From assembly GCA_013815505.1 (NCBI GenBank), contig JACDGA010000017.1, forward strand, positions 1-14,224: DNA of 14,224 nt. Reading direction: 5' to 3'. Below, piece after piece: positions 6,697-14,157 of the stretch. The stretch is from Acidimicrobiia bacterium (lineage in GTDB: Bacteria; Actinomycetota; Acidimicrobiia; Acidimicrobiales; Ilumatobacteraceae). The notes beneath the pieces were generated by a model, which had not been told where the DNA came from, searched no databases, and saw nothing but the letters and a program-made list of their open reading frames with translations. Position 1 is the stretch's first letter, and the number at the start of each line of letters is the position of its first letter. The translations under genes and the position numbers were made by a program.

Positions 6697-7628
6697 CGCA
6701 CCCGTGGCACCTGCCTGCGGGCTCGGCGACCGCTGGTGACGGGAGGCTCGTCGACGTCACCCCAGAGTCAGCGGGATGGGCGTACTGCGGTCTCCAGGTG
6801 CGCACGCTGACGGCGGACCAGCCCATCGAACTCGCGACCGGCAACCGGGAGCTGGCCGTGCTGCCACTGCGCGGGGCGATGCGCGTCGAGGTCGGCTCGC
6901 ACCGGTTCCGGCTCGACGGTCGCGACTCGGTGTTCGAGCGCGTGAGCGACTGGGCGTACGTGCCGATCGACGCCGAGGTCCGCATCACGGCGACCGCTGA
7001 CGCCGAGGTCGCGCTGGCGTCGGCGACGGCGAGCACCCGCTACGACCCGGCGTACGTCGCCGCCGGTGACGTCGCCGTCGAGGTGCGGGGCGCGGGACCA
7101 GCGACGCGTCAGGTCACCAACTTCATGTCACCCGAGCGCTTCGATGGCGCCGACCGGCTGATGTGCGTCGAGCTGCTCACGCCGGACGGCAACTGGTCGA
7201 GCTACCCGCCGCATCGCCACGACGACAGCCCGGAGTGCCCGGTCAACAACGAGGAGATCTACTACTTCCGCATCGGCCGCTCGGGCGGTGCCAGCGCCGC
7301 GGACGACGATCCTGGCTCTGGTGGGTTCGGCTGGCACAGGACGTACACACCCGACGGCGACGTCGACGCCAACGTGCAGGTCGGCGACGGCGACGTGTTC
7401 CTCGTCCACCGCGGATACCACGGACCGTGCGCCGCCGTGCCCGGCTACCCGATGTACTACCTCAACGTGCTCGCCGGTCCCGGCGGCGAGCGCTCGATGG
7501 CGTTCTGCGACGACCCGTCGCACCACTGGGTGCGCGATGCGTGGGCGTCGATGCCGATCGACCCGCGGTGCCCGATGACGAGCGCCGACGGCGTCGTGCC
7601 CGTCGCTGGTGCAGGGCGGGTCCGGTGA
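6693..7628 (+). CDS. iolB: 5-deoxy-glucuronate isomerase
   Basis: A 311-residue double-cupin protein that converts 5-deoxy-D-glucuronate into 2-deoxy-5-keto-D-gluconate. The second cupin carries the IolB block NWSSYPPHRHDD (167-178), EEIYYFRIG (187-195), VFLVHRGYHGPC (235-246) and GYPMYYLNVLAG (251-262). His174, His176, a glutamate at 187 or 188 and His243 are the probable metal ligands. It begins with MTHPWHLPAG, close to usual IolB starts, from an ATG that overlaps the previous stop. An insertion rich in Ala, Asp and Gly (about 199-211) between two strands makes it slightly longer than many homologues. Identity is secure from motif order and from the neighbours iolC and iolD. Confidence 0.94.
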   Translation: MTHPWHLPAGSATAGDGRLVDVTPESAGWAYCGLQVRTLTADQPIELATGNRELAVLPLRGAMRVEVGSHRFRLDGRDSVFERVSDWAYVPIDAEVRITATADAEVALASATASTRYDPAYVAAGDVAVEVRGAGPATRQVTNFMSPERFDGADRLMCVELLTPDGNWSSYPPHRHDDSPECPVNNEEIYYFRIGRSGGASAADDDPGSGGFGWHRTYTPDGDVDANVQVGDGDVFLVHRGYHGPCAAVPGYPMYYLNVLAGPGGERSMAFCDDPSHHWVRDAWASMPIDPRCPMTSADGVVPVAGAGRVR

Positions 7629-8800
7629 CCGCGTCGCGCCGGACGCTCGGCATCGGCGTCGTCGGCTTCGGCTGGATGGGAAAGGCCCACAGCCGGTCCT
7701 ACCTGCGCATCCCGTCCCTGTACCCCGACCGCCTCGCCGACCCCGTCCTCGTCACCTGCGCCGACAGTGACGCGACACGCCGCGAGCAGGCCGTGTCGGC
7801 GTTCGGCTTCGCCGAGGCGACCGATGACTGGCGTGTCGTCGCCGAGCACCCCGACGTCGACGTCGTCGTCGTGACGGCGCCGAACATGCTGCACGTCGAC
7901 GTCGTCTCGGCTGCCGCTGCCGCCGGCAAGGCGGTGTTCTGCGAGAAACCCGTCGGCGGGACGCCGGAACAGACCGTCGAGGCCGAGCGCGCCGCCCGCC
8001 GAGTCGTGACGGGCGTCGGGTACAACTACCGCTGGGCGCCGCTCGTGCAACACGCCGAGGCGGTCATCCGCGCCGGCGGCATCGGCGAGATCACGAACCA
8101 CCGTGGCAGGTTCCTGTCCTGCTACGGCAACGATCCGCTCGGCGTCCTGTCGTGGCGGTTCCTCCACGACGAAGCAGGCCACGGTGTGAGCACCGACCTG
8201 CTCAGCCACGCCGTCGACCTGGCGATGTTTCTCGTCGGGCCGATCGTCGAGGTCGTCGGCATCGGCGAGACGTTCATCTCGCAGCGCCCGCTCCCGCGCA
8301 GCACTGGCTCGCACTACGACATCGGTTCCGGTGACGATCCCACCGGCGACGTGACCAACGAGGACTGGTTCGGGGCGATGGTGCGCTTCGACAGCGGCGC
8401 CGTCGGCACGTTCGAGGCGTCGAGGTCGTTGACCGGCCCGGAGAGCCAGCACGCCTTCGACGTCTACGGCACGACCGGTGCGATGTCGTGGAACTTCGAG
8501 CGGATGAACGAACTGCAGATCCACGTCGCCGGTGACGCTGCGGCCAGCGGCTATCGCACCGTGTTCGGCGGCGAGCAGTTCCCCGATCACGGCGCCTTCG
8601 TCCCCGGGCGTGCGAACACGATCGGGTTCGAGGATCTCGTCACCATCGAGGACCGCCACTTCGCCGACGCCGTCGTCGAGGACCGTCCGTTCGATCCCGG
8701 CCTCGACGCCGCCGTGCGCTACGTGTCGGTCCAGGACGCGTTGATGCGCTCGTGGCACAGCCGCAGCTGGGAGCGCGTCCACGATCTGCGGGAACGCTGA
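7625..8800 (+). CDS. Gfo/Idh/MocA-family oxidoreductase, probable second inositol dehydrogenase
   Basis: A 391-residue NAD(P)-dependent dehydrogenase. The N-terminal Rossmann fold shows GIGVVGFGWMGKAHS (9-23) and FCEKPVGGT (105-113) with the family's catalytic Lys108. The C-terminal substrate domain has GVGYNYRWAPLVQHA (130-144) and STDLLSHAVDLAMFL (189-203), where Asp191 and His195 complete the expected catalytic set. It differs clearly from the IolG-like protein at the operon end: it is longer, has a GFGWMG dinucleotide motif and lacks the IolG block. Gfo/Idh paralogs in inositol clusters act on scyllo- or chiro-inositol, inosose epimers or inositol derivatives; which applies here cannot be read from the sequence. 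The GTG start overlaps the iolB stop (GTGA), and one base separates its stop from the iolD start. Confidence 0.88.
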   Translation: MTASRRTLGIGVVGFGWMGKAHSRSYLRIPSLYPDRLADPVLVTCADSDATRREQAVSAFGFAEATDDWRVVAEHPDVDVVVVTAPNMLHVDVVSAAAAAGKAVFCEKPVGGTPEQTVEAERAARRVVTGVGYNYRWAPLVQHAEAVIRAGGIGEITNHRGRFLSCYGNDPLGVLSWRFLHDEAGHGVSTDLLSHAVDLAMFLVGPIVEVVGIGETFISQRPLPRSTGSHYDIGSGDDPTGDVTNEDWFGAMVRFDSGAVGTFEASRSLTGPESQHAFDVYGTTGAMSWNFERMNELQIHVAGDAAASGYRTVFGGEQFPDHGAFVPGRANTIGFEDLVTIEDRHFADAVVEDRPFDPGLDAAVRYVSVQDALMRSWHSRSWERVHDLRER

Positions 8801-8801
8801 C

Positions 8802-10667
8802 GTGAAGGACATCTCGCTCACCGCCGCGGAGGCGATCGTGCGGTACCTGATCGCACAGCGCACCGTCATCGACGGCGACGAGCAGCCGCTCGTGCCCGGC
8901 GTGTTCGCCATCTTCGGGCATGGGAACGTGACCTGCCTCGGCCCCGCGCTGCACGATGCCGCCGACGCGCTCCCGACGTGGCGGGGACAGAACGAGCAGG
9001 GCATGGCGCTCGCCGCGATCGGGTACGCGAAGGCGATGCGTCGCCGCCAGTTCATGGCTGCGACGACGTCCATCGGGCCCGGCGCGCTGAACATGGTGAC
9101 GGCTGCCGGCGTGGCATTTGCCAACCGGCTGCCCGTGCTGCTGCTCGCCGGCGACACGTTCCAGAGCCGGCTGCCCGACCCGGTGCTGCAGCAGATCGAG
9201 CGCCCCGGCGATCCCTCGACGACGGCGAACGATGTCTTCCGTCCCGTCGTCCGCTACTGGGACCGGATCACGAGGCCCGAGCAACTCCTCGCGTCGCTCC
9301 CCCAGGCGCTCGCCACGCTGCTCGACCCGGCCGACTGCGGGCCGGCGTTCCTCGCACTTCCCCAGGACGTGCAGGGCGAGGCGTTCGGGTTCCCCGCCCG
9401 GCTGTTCTCCTCGACGGTGCACGAGATCGCCCGACCGCGACCCGACATGCACCAGGTCGCCGCCGCGGTGGCAGCGCTACGGGCGTCATCGAGACCGCTG
9501 ATCGTCGCCGGCGGCGGCGTCCACTACTCGCTCGCCGAGCACGAGCTGTCGGCGTTCGCCGCACGCCACGGCATCCCGGTCGTCGAGACGGTCGCCGGCA
9601 AGTCCACCCTCACCCACGACGATCCGTGGTTCGCCGGACCGCTCGGCGTCCTCGGATGCGAGGCGGCGAACCGTCTCGCCGCCGACGCCGACGTCGTCGT
9701 CGCCATCGGCACGCGGCTCGGTGACTTCACAACGGGTTCGTGGACGGTGTTCGGCGACGACGACGCGCTCCAGCTCATCGGCGTCAACACGGCGCGGTTC
9801 GACGCCGGCAAGCACCTCGGCCTTCCCGTCGTCGGCGATGCGATGGAGTCGCTGATCGCCATCGGAGCGGCGCTCGAGGGCTGGCGGGCGTCGGCGTCAT
9901 GGACCGAGCGCGTCGGCCCTGCGGCGAGCTCTTACTGGGACGCCATCGACGCGCTGGCGAACCCGGCCGGCGGCATGCCCACCTACGCGCAGGTCGTCGG
10001 CGCCGTGTCCCGCCTCGCTGGACCCGACGACTACGCGCTGACGGCGGCCGGCGGTTTCCCCGGCGAGCTGAACAACGGCTGGCGCTCGCGCGAGATCGCG
10101 ACGTTCGACTGCGAGTACGGGTTCTCGACGATGGGCTACGAGATCAGCGGCGGGTGGGGCGCGGCGATGGCCAGGCGGCGGCTCGCACCGGACGGCGACA
10201 CGATCGTCTTCGTCGGTGACGGCTCGTACCTGATGATGAACAGCGACCTCTACAGCTCCGTGCTGTCGGGGCACCCGATGATCGTCGTCGTCTGCGACAA
10301 CGGGGGGTACGCGGTGATCGACCGGCTGCAGGTCAACCAGGGCGGCGCCCCGTTCAACAACCTGCTCGACGATGTGCGCACCGGCGACGACGGCGAGCCG
10401 CCCCGCGTGGACTTCGCAGCACATGCGGCGTCGATGGGCTGCCGCGTCGAGACCGTGGCCTCCATCGGCGAGCTCGAGGCGGCGTTCGAGCGCGTTCGCG
10501 GTGCCGATCGAACGTCCGTGATCGTCATCGCCACCGATCCACATGCCTGGACGGAGGGCGGCGCGTGGTGGGAGGTCGGCGTCCCCGAGACGAGCGATCG
10601 AGCCTCGATCCGTGCTGCGCGTCTCGCCCTCGACGCCGCCAAAGCGCACCAGCGCAAGGGCGTGTGA
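8802..10667 (+). CDS. iolD: 3D-(3,5/4)-trihydroxycyclohexane-1,2-dione hydrolase (ThDP-dependent)
   Basis: A 621-residue thiamine-diphosphate enzyme that hydrolytically opens the inositol-derived diketone ring to 5-deoxyglucuronate. The three-domain layout is complete. The N-terminal pyrimidine-binding domain has RGQNEQGMALAAIGYAKA (61-78) with the cofactor-activating Glu65 and TTSIGPGALNMVTAA (88-102). The central domain has RPLIVAGGGVHYS (about 229-241). The C-terminal domain has the diphosphate/Mg motif GDGSYLMMN (472-480) with Asp473 and Asn480. FANRLPVLLLAGDTFQSR near residue 106 is typical of IolD rather than acetolactate synthase. The GTG start at 8802 lies one base after the previous stop, and the stop shares one base with the next ATG. 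Length is near that of known IolD proteins. Confidence 0.95.
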   Translation: MKDISLTAAEAIVRYLIAQRTVIDGDEQPLVPGVFAIFGHGNVTCLGPALHDAADALPTWRGQNEQGMALAAIGYAKAMRRRQFMAATTSIGPGALNMVTAAGVAFANRLPVLLLAGDTFQSRLPDPVLQQIERPGDPSTTANDVFRPVVRYWDRITRPEQLLASLPQALATLLDPADCGPAFLALPQDVQGEAFGFPARLFSSTVHEIARPRPDMHQVAAAVAALRASSRPLIVAGGGVHYSLAEHELSAFAARHGIPVVETVAGKSTLTHDDPWFAGPLGVLGCEAANRLAADADVVVAIGTRLGDFTTGSWTVFGDDDALQLIGVNTARFDAGKHLGLPVVGDAMESLIAIGAALEGWRASASWTERVGPAASSYWDAIDALANPAGGMPTYAQVVGAVSRLAGPDDYALTAAGGFPGELNNGWRSREIATFDCEYGFSTMGYEISGGWGAAMARRRLAPDGDTIVFVGDGSYLMMNSDLYSSVLSGHPMIVVVCDNGGYAVIDRLQVNQGGAPFNNLLDDVRTGDDGEPPRVDFAAHAASMGCRVETVASIGELEAAFERVRGADRTSVIVIATDPHAWTEGGAWWEVGVPETSDRASIRAARLALDAAKAHQRKGV

Positions 10668-11737
10668 TGCTCCACGACGGGCGTGTCGGCGTCGCCGTGC
10701 TCGGCTGCGGCCGCATCGGTTCGATGCACGCCGATCTCCTTGCCGGGCGGGTGCCGGGGGCACGGCTGACCGGCGTGTTCGACGTCGACGGCGACGCCGC
10801 ATCCGCCGTCGGCGTGCGCCTCGGCGTGTCGGTCGCAGCGACGGTCGACGAGCTCGTCGAAGCCGACGGGGTCGATGCCGTGGCGATCTGCACGAGCACC
10901 GACACGCATGTCGAGATGATCGTCCGCGCCGCCGCAGCGGGGCGGCACGTGTTCTGCGAGAAGCCGATCGCCCTCGACCTCGATCGCATCGACGCCGCAC
11001 TGCACGACGTCGAGCGAGCGGGTGTCGCGCTCCACGTCGGGTTCAACCGCCGCTTCGATCCTGCTCACCGGTCGGTGCGCGACGCCATCGCCAAGGGCGA
11101 GATCGGCGATGTGCACCTGCTGCGGATCACCAGCCGTGACCCCGCGCCGCCGCCACTCGCCTACCTCGCCACGTCGGGCGGCCTGTTCCTCGACATGTCG
11201 ATCCACGACTTCGACATGGCCCGCTTCGTCACCGGCAGCGAGGTCGTCGACGTCACGGCGACCGGCACGGCCAGGGACCCGGCGATCGCCGATGCCGGCG
11301 ACATCGACACCGCGGCGATCACGCTGATTCACAAGAACGGCTGCATCACGACGATCGACAACAGCCGCCGCGCCCTCTACGGCTACGACCAGCGCGTCGA
11401 GGCGTTCGGGTCGGGCGGGCTCGTCGCATCGGAGAACGCCGCCGCGCGCGCCGTGGTGCGGCGCGACGCATCCGGCGCCCACGAGCCGCCGATCGCCGAC
11501 TTCTTCCTCGACCGCTACGCAACGAGCTTCGTGCACCAGTGGGAGGACTTCGTCGGCCGCGTCGCCGACCGCCGCCCTCCGTCGGTGACGGGACTCGACG
11601 GTCGGGCGCCCCTCGTGCTCGGGCTCGCAGCACGACGTTCGCTCGACGAGCGCCGCACCGTCCCCGTCGCCGAGCTCGACCCAGCTGGCGACACGCCTGA
11701 CGTAGGCGGCGCAGATGCTCAGGAGGCGAGTCGATAG
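10667..11737 (+). CDS. iolG: myo-Inositol 2-dehydrogenase
   Basis: A 356-residue Gfo/Idh/MocA dehydrogenase that oxidises myo-inositol to scyllo-inosose with NAD+, the entry step of the pathway. The Rossmann motif VAVLGCGRIGSMHAD (9-23) and FCEKPIALDL (96-105) bind the cofactor. GFNRRFDPAHRSVRDAI (125-141) and GGLFLDMSIHDFDMARFV (171-188) are the diagnostic IolG blocks. Lys99, Asp176 and His180 correspond to the Lys-Asp-His catalytic set known from Bacillus IolG. NSRRALYGYDQRVEAFG further on is also typical. The ATG shares one base with the iolD stop (TGATG). It is the last gene of the operon and ends in TAG, 96 bp before the convergent ligase gene. Confidence 0.93.
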   Translation: MLHDGRVGVAVLGCGRIGSMHADLLAGRVPGARLTGVFDVDGDAASAVGVRLGVSVAATVDELVEADGVDAVAICTSTDTHVEMIVRAAAAGRHVFCEKPIALDLDRIDAALHDVERAGVALHVGFNRRFDPAHRSVRDAIAKGEIGDVHLLRITSRDPAPPPLAYLATSGGLFLDMSIHDFDMARFVTGSEVVDVTATGTARDPAIADAGDIDTAAITLIHKNGCITTIDNSRRALYGYDQRVEAFGSGGLVASENAAARAVVRRDASGAHEPPIADFFLDRYATSFVHQWEDFVGRVADRRPPSVTGLDGRAPLVLGLAARRSLDERRTVPVAELDPAGDTPDVGGADAQEASR

Positions 11738-11833
11738 GCGAGCCGACCAATCATTGCGGCGCATTGTTTCGGCTGCGTAGCTGCCGACATGAAGTCGTGT
11801 CGCAGCTCAGAGTCGACCTATCCGCTCGAGTCG
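11738..11833. other. Convergent intergenic gap, no clear terminator
   Basis: These 96 bp lie between the ends of two convergent genes. Short inverted repeats are present: 11770-11786 (CGGC/GCCG arms with an inner GC/GC pair) and the alternative AGCTGC (11779-11784) with GCAGCT (11802-11807). Neither is followed by a T-run on either strand. They might form a weak bidirectional terminator or be chance, and they cannot both form at once. Confidence 0.3.
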
Positions 11834-13156
11834 TTAGTAGAACGGGAGATAGGTGTCGAGTTCCCAGGGAGTGATCTCCTCGGGGTTCCACTCCGTCTGC
11901 TGCGCCTCCCAGCGGCCGAGGTCGTGGCGACGGAGGGCGAGATACGTCGACGTCAGCGTCGGTCCCATCGCCTCGGCGAGCACCGCGTTCGCTTCGATGG
12001 CATCGAGCGCCTCACCGAGCGTGTGCGGCGTGTGCCGATCCGTGTTCGGCGCCTCGTCGGCGTCGCCGACCTGTGGGTCCGAGCAGTCGAGACCGTCGAC
12101 CGCGCCGACGAGCGCGGCGTTCAACATCGCTGCGGCGGAGAGGTACGGGCTCGCCGTCCCACACGGCATCCGGTTCTCGATTCGCGTCGCCGCACCACGC
12201 TCGGCCGGTACCCGATACGTGGCGAACCGGTTGTCGAGGCCCCAGTTCGCCCAGTAGCCGGCGATCAGGCCGGGCATCAGCCGCTTGTAGCTGTTGACGA
12301 GCGGCGCCGAGAACCCGGCGACCGCCTCGTGGTGGGCGACGAGGCCGCCGATGCACTGGCGTGCGAGCGAGCTGAGGCCGTGCTCGCTGCCCGGTTCGTC
12401 GAGCGCGTTGCGGCCGCCGGCGACGGGCACGAGCGACAGGTTGATGTGCAGACCCGAACCGACCGCCGTCGGGAACGGGCGACCCATGTACGTCGCCAGC
12501 AACCCTGCGTCGGCGGCGACTTCGCGTGTCATCTCCTTGCACACGACGGCACGATCCGTGGCCTCGAGCGCCGGGCCGTAGTGGAGGTTGACCTCGAGCT
12601 GACCGGGAGAGAACTCCGACAGCACGCCTTCGAGCCCGAGCTGCATCGCCTCGCACATGTCGAAGTAGGCGAGCGACATGCCGGTCTGGTCGCCGCCGAT
12701 CCCGACGCCATACACGCGGTGGCCCGGCCCCGCTGCCGGCGACCAACCGCTCGGCGCGTCGGGGTCCGGGGCGAGCACGTAGAACTCGAGCTCGAAGCCC
12801 AGGTACGGCTCGAAGCCGATCGCACGCCAGCCCTCGATCGCTCGCTCGAGCGCAGCCCGCGGACAGACGGCGAGCGGCGTCCCGCCGTGGTCGGTCAGGC
12901 GACAGACTGCGACGTCGGTGTCGGGCTCCCAGCCGGGGCGGCGGGTGTCGGGAAGCGGCGTCGCCGTGAGGTCGCGGAACCCGACGTCCGAGCTGTAACC
13001 CTCGACGGGCAGGATCTCGCCGTCGATGCCCATCACCAGCGTGGTCACGGCGTGGTGCGTCGGGTGCTCGATCCGCCCCGACGGGATGTACCGGCCGTGG
13101 GTGAGACCGTTGAGGTCACTCCAGACTGTTCGGACGCGTCGCCCAGCGGTTGCCAT
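11834..13156 (-). CDS. Glutamine-synthetase-family ligase (gamma-glutamyl ligase type)
   Basis: A 440-residue GlnA-superfamily enzyme. The N-terminal beta-grasp part starts VRTVWSDLNGLTHGRYIP (8-25). The catalytic domain has GFELEFYVLAP (120-130) with Glu122 and Glu124, EFSPGQLEVN (181-190), GSGLHINLSL (233-242) with His237, NSYKRLMPG (288-296) with Arg292, and RIENRMPCGTASPYLSAAAML (325-345) with Glu327 and Arg329. All metal, ATP and phosphate residues look present, so it should form a gamma-glutamyl phosphate. The adenylylation-loop tyrosine motif of housekeeping GS is absent, and the overall style is that of PuuA/GlnA3/GlnA4-like ligases that glutamylate amines. The substrate is unknown. 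I chose ATG 13156 because it leads directly into the beta-grasp; open frame further upstream overlaps the oxygenase gene. It follows that gene by 35 bp, probably in one transcript. There is no obvious ribosome site. Confidence 0.87.
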   Translation of the reverse strand: MATAGRRVRTVWSDLNGLTHGRYIPSGRIEHPTHHAVTTLVMGIDGEILPVEGYSSDVGFRDLTATPLPDTRRPGWEPDTDVAVCRLTDHGGTPLAVCPRAALERAIEGWRAIGFEPYLGFELEFYVLAPDPDAPSGWSPAAGPGHRVYGVGIGGDQTGMSLAYFDMCEAMQLGLEGVLSEFSPGQLEVNLHYGPALEATDRAVVCKEMTREVAADAGLLATYMGRPFPTAVGSGLHINLSLVPVAGGRNALDEPGSEHGLSSLARQCIGGLVAHHEAVAGFSAPLVNSYKRLMPGLIAGYWANWGLDNRFATYRVPAERGAATRIENRMPCGTASPYLSAAAMLNAALVGAVDGLDCSDPQVGDADEAPNTDRHTPHTLGEALDAIEANAVLAEAMGPTLTSTYLALRRHDLGRWEAQQTEWNPEEITPWELDTYLPFY

Positions 13157-13191
13157 GGGCCGAAACGTACCAGCGCGCCGCTTGGCGTCGA

Positions 13192-14157
13192 TCAGACGCG
13201 GCGAGCCGTCTCGACGAGGTTGATCTCGTAGAGCACCTCGTCGAGGGCGTCGGCGGCGCTCATCGCGCTGAATCGCTGCGGATGATCGGGCGTGCAGCAA
13301 CTCGGCACCGGCGAGAGCACCGTCCACGGCCGGGGGTGGCAGAACTGGACCACGCTGTAGCGCTCGCCCTCGTAGCCCTGCGCGGCGACGACGCGGTGCC
13401 AGCCGATGGGGATCACGCCGTTCGTCAGGCGCTCGAGCATGATGCCCGTGTTGATGATCACCTGGCCCTCTGGCGCCACGGCATCGACCCAGTCGTCGTC
13501 GACCTTCACCTGCAGACCGGGCGCCGTCGCTCGCGGGAGCGCCGTGATGAGGTTGATGTCGCCGTGCTCGGCTGCCCACTCGTGACCCTCATCGGGGAGG
13601 TCGCCCATGCTCGGGTAGCGGATCGCCCGGGTGAGCGTCGGGCCGTCGGCCACCATCTCGTCGAAGAACGTCTCGTGGCAGCCGATGCCCTCGGCGATGA
13701 CGCGAAGGAACCGGCGTTGCAGGTCAGCAATCCGTTCGTGGAACTCGTAGAGCACCTTCGTGATGCCGGGCACGGCGGCCTCTGGCATCACCTGATCGGG
13801 GTAGGCGCCGGGGAACTTTCGCTTCAGCGGATGGCCCGAAGGGATCGGCGACGCCCAGTTGAGCATCTCCTTCCAGTCCGGCTTGTCGCTCGACGCCGCG
13901 GTCTCGACGAGCAGGCCGGTATAGCCGGTTTGGCCGTTGCTGCCGGGCGCGGCGAACTGCTCCTTGGTGTCGACGTCCTGCTCGAAGAACTCGACGAGCA
14001 TTCCGTACGCCTCGTCGAGCAGGTCCTCCGAGACGTCGTGACGTGCGTACACGAACCCGGTCTCGAGACTCGTGCGGACACCGTCGACGACCGCCCGCCG
14101 CTGCTCGCCACTGCCATTCTCGAACGCCAACAGATCGACATCGAGGATCTCTGCCAT
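13192..14157 (-). CDS. Isopenicillin-N-synthase-family Fe(II)/2-oxoglutarate-dependent oxygenase
   Basis: A 321-residue double-stranded beta-helix oxygenase. The facial triad is visible as EHGDINLIT (197-205), with His198 and Asp200, and GWHRV (252-256) with His254. Arg266 and Ser268 in RYSVVQFCHP bind the 2-oxoglutarate carboxylate. The N-terminal DIOX_N-type part includes SLETGFVYARHDVSEDLLDE and a DWKEMLNW block (94-101). The family includes amino-acid hydroxylases, ethylene-forming enzymes and antibiotic oxygenases, and nothing seen here fixes the substrate. ATG 14157 is a natural start, with only a weak GACGAG ahead of it. It is the first gene of a two-gene minus-strand unit with the ligase downstream, which hints that the two act on the same amine or amino-acid-like compound. 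No link to inositol is evident. Confidence 0.88.
   Translation of the reverse strand: MAEILDVDLLAFENGSGEQRRAVVDGVRTSLETGFVYARHDVSEDLLDEAYGMLVEFFEQDVDTKEQFAAPGSNGQTGYTGLLVETAASSDKPDWKEMLNWASPIPSGHPLKRKFPGAYPDQVMPEAAVPGITKVLYEFHERIADLQRRFLRVIAEGIGCHETFFDEMVADGPTLTRAIRYPSMGDLPDEGHEWAAEHGDINLITALPRATAPGLQVKVDDDWVDAVAPEGQVIINTGIMLERLTNGVIPIGWHRVVAAQGYEGERYSVVQFCHPRPWTVLSPVPSCCTPDHPQRFSAMSAADALDEVLYEINLVETARRV

Noticed and set aside
7852..7875. Repetitive GTCGAC/GTC tract
   Set aside because: It simply encodes an Asp-Val-rich strand of the dehydrogenase with the usual GAC and GTC codons; not a repeat element.
11789..13231. Long plus-strand open frame (480 codons) across the glutamine-synthetase-like gene
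   Set aside because: It is antisense to a protein with intact GS catalytic motifs, is Arg/Val/Glu-biased without domain-like blocks, and is open only because of high GC.
13157..13579. Upstream extension of the GS-like gene on the minus strand
   Set aside because: It overlaps the oxygenase coding region in another frame and lies before the beta-grasp start. ATG 13156 gives a normal GS N-terminus.
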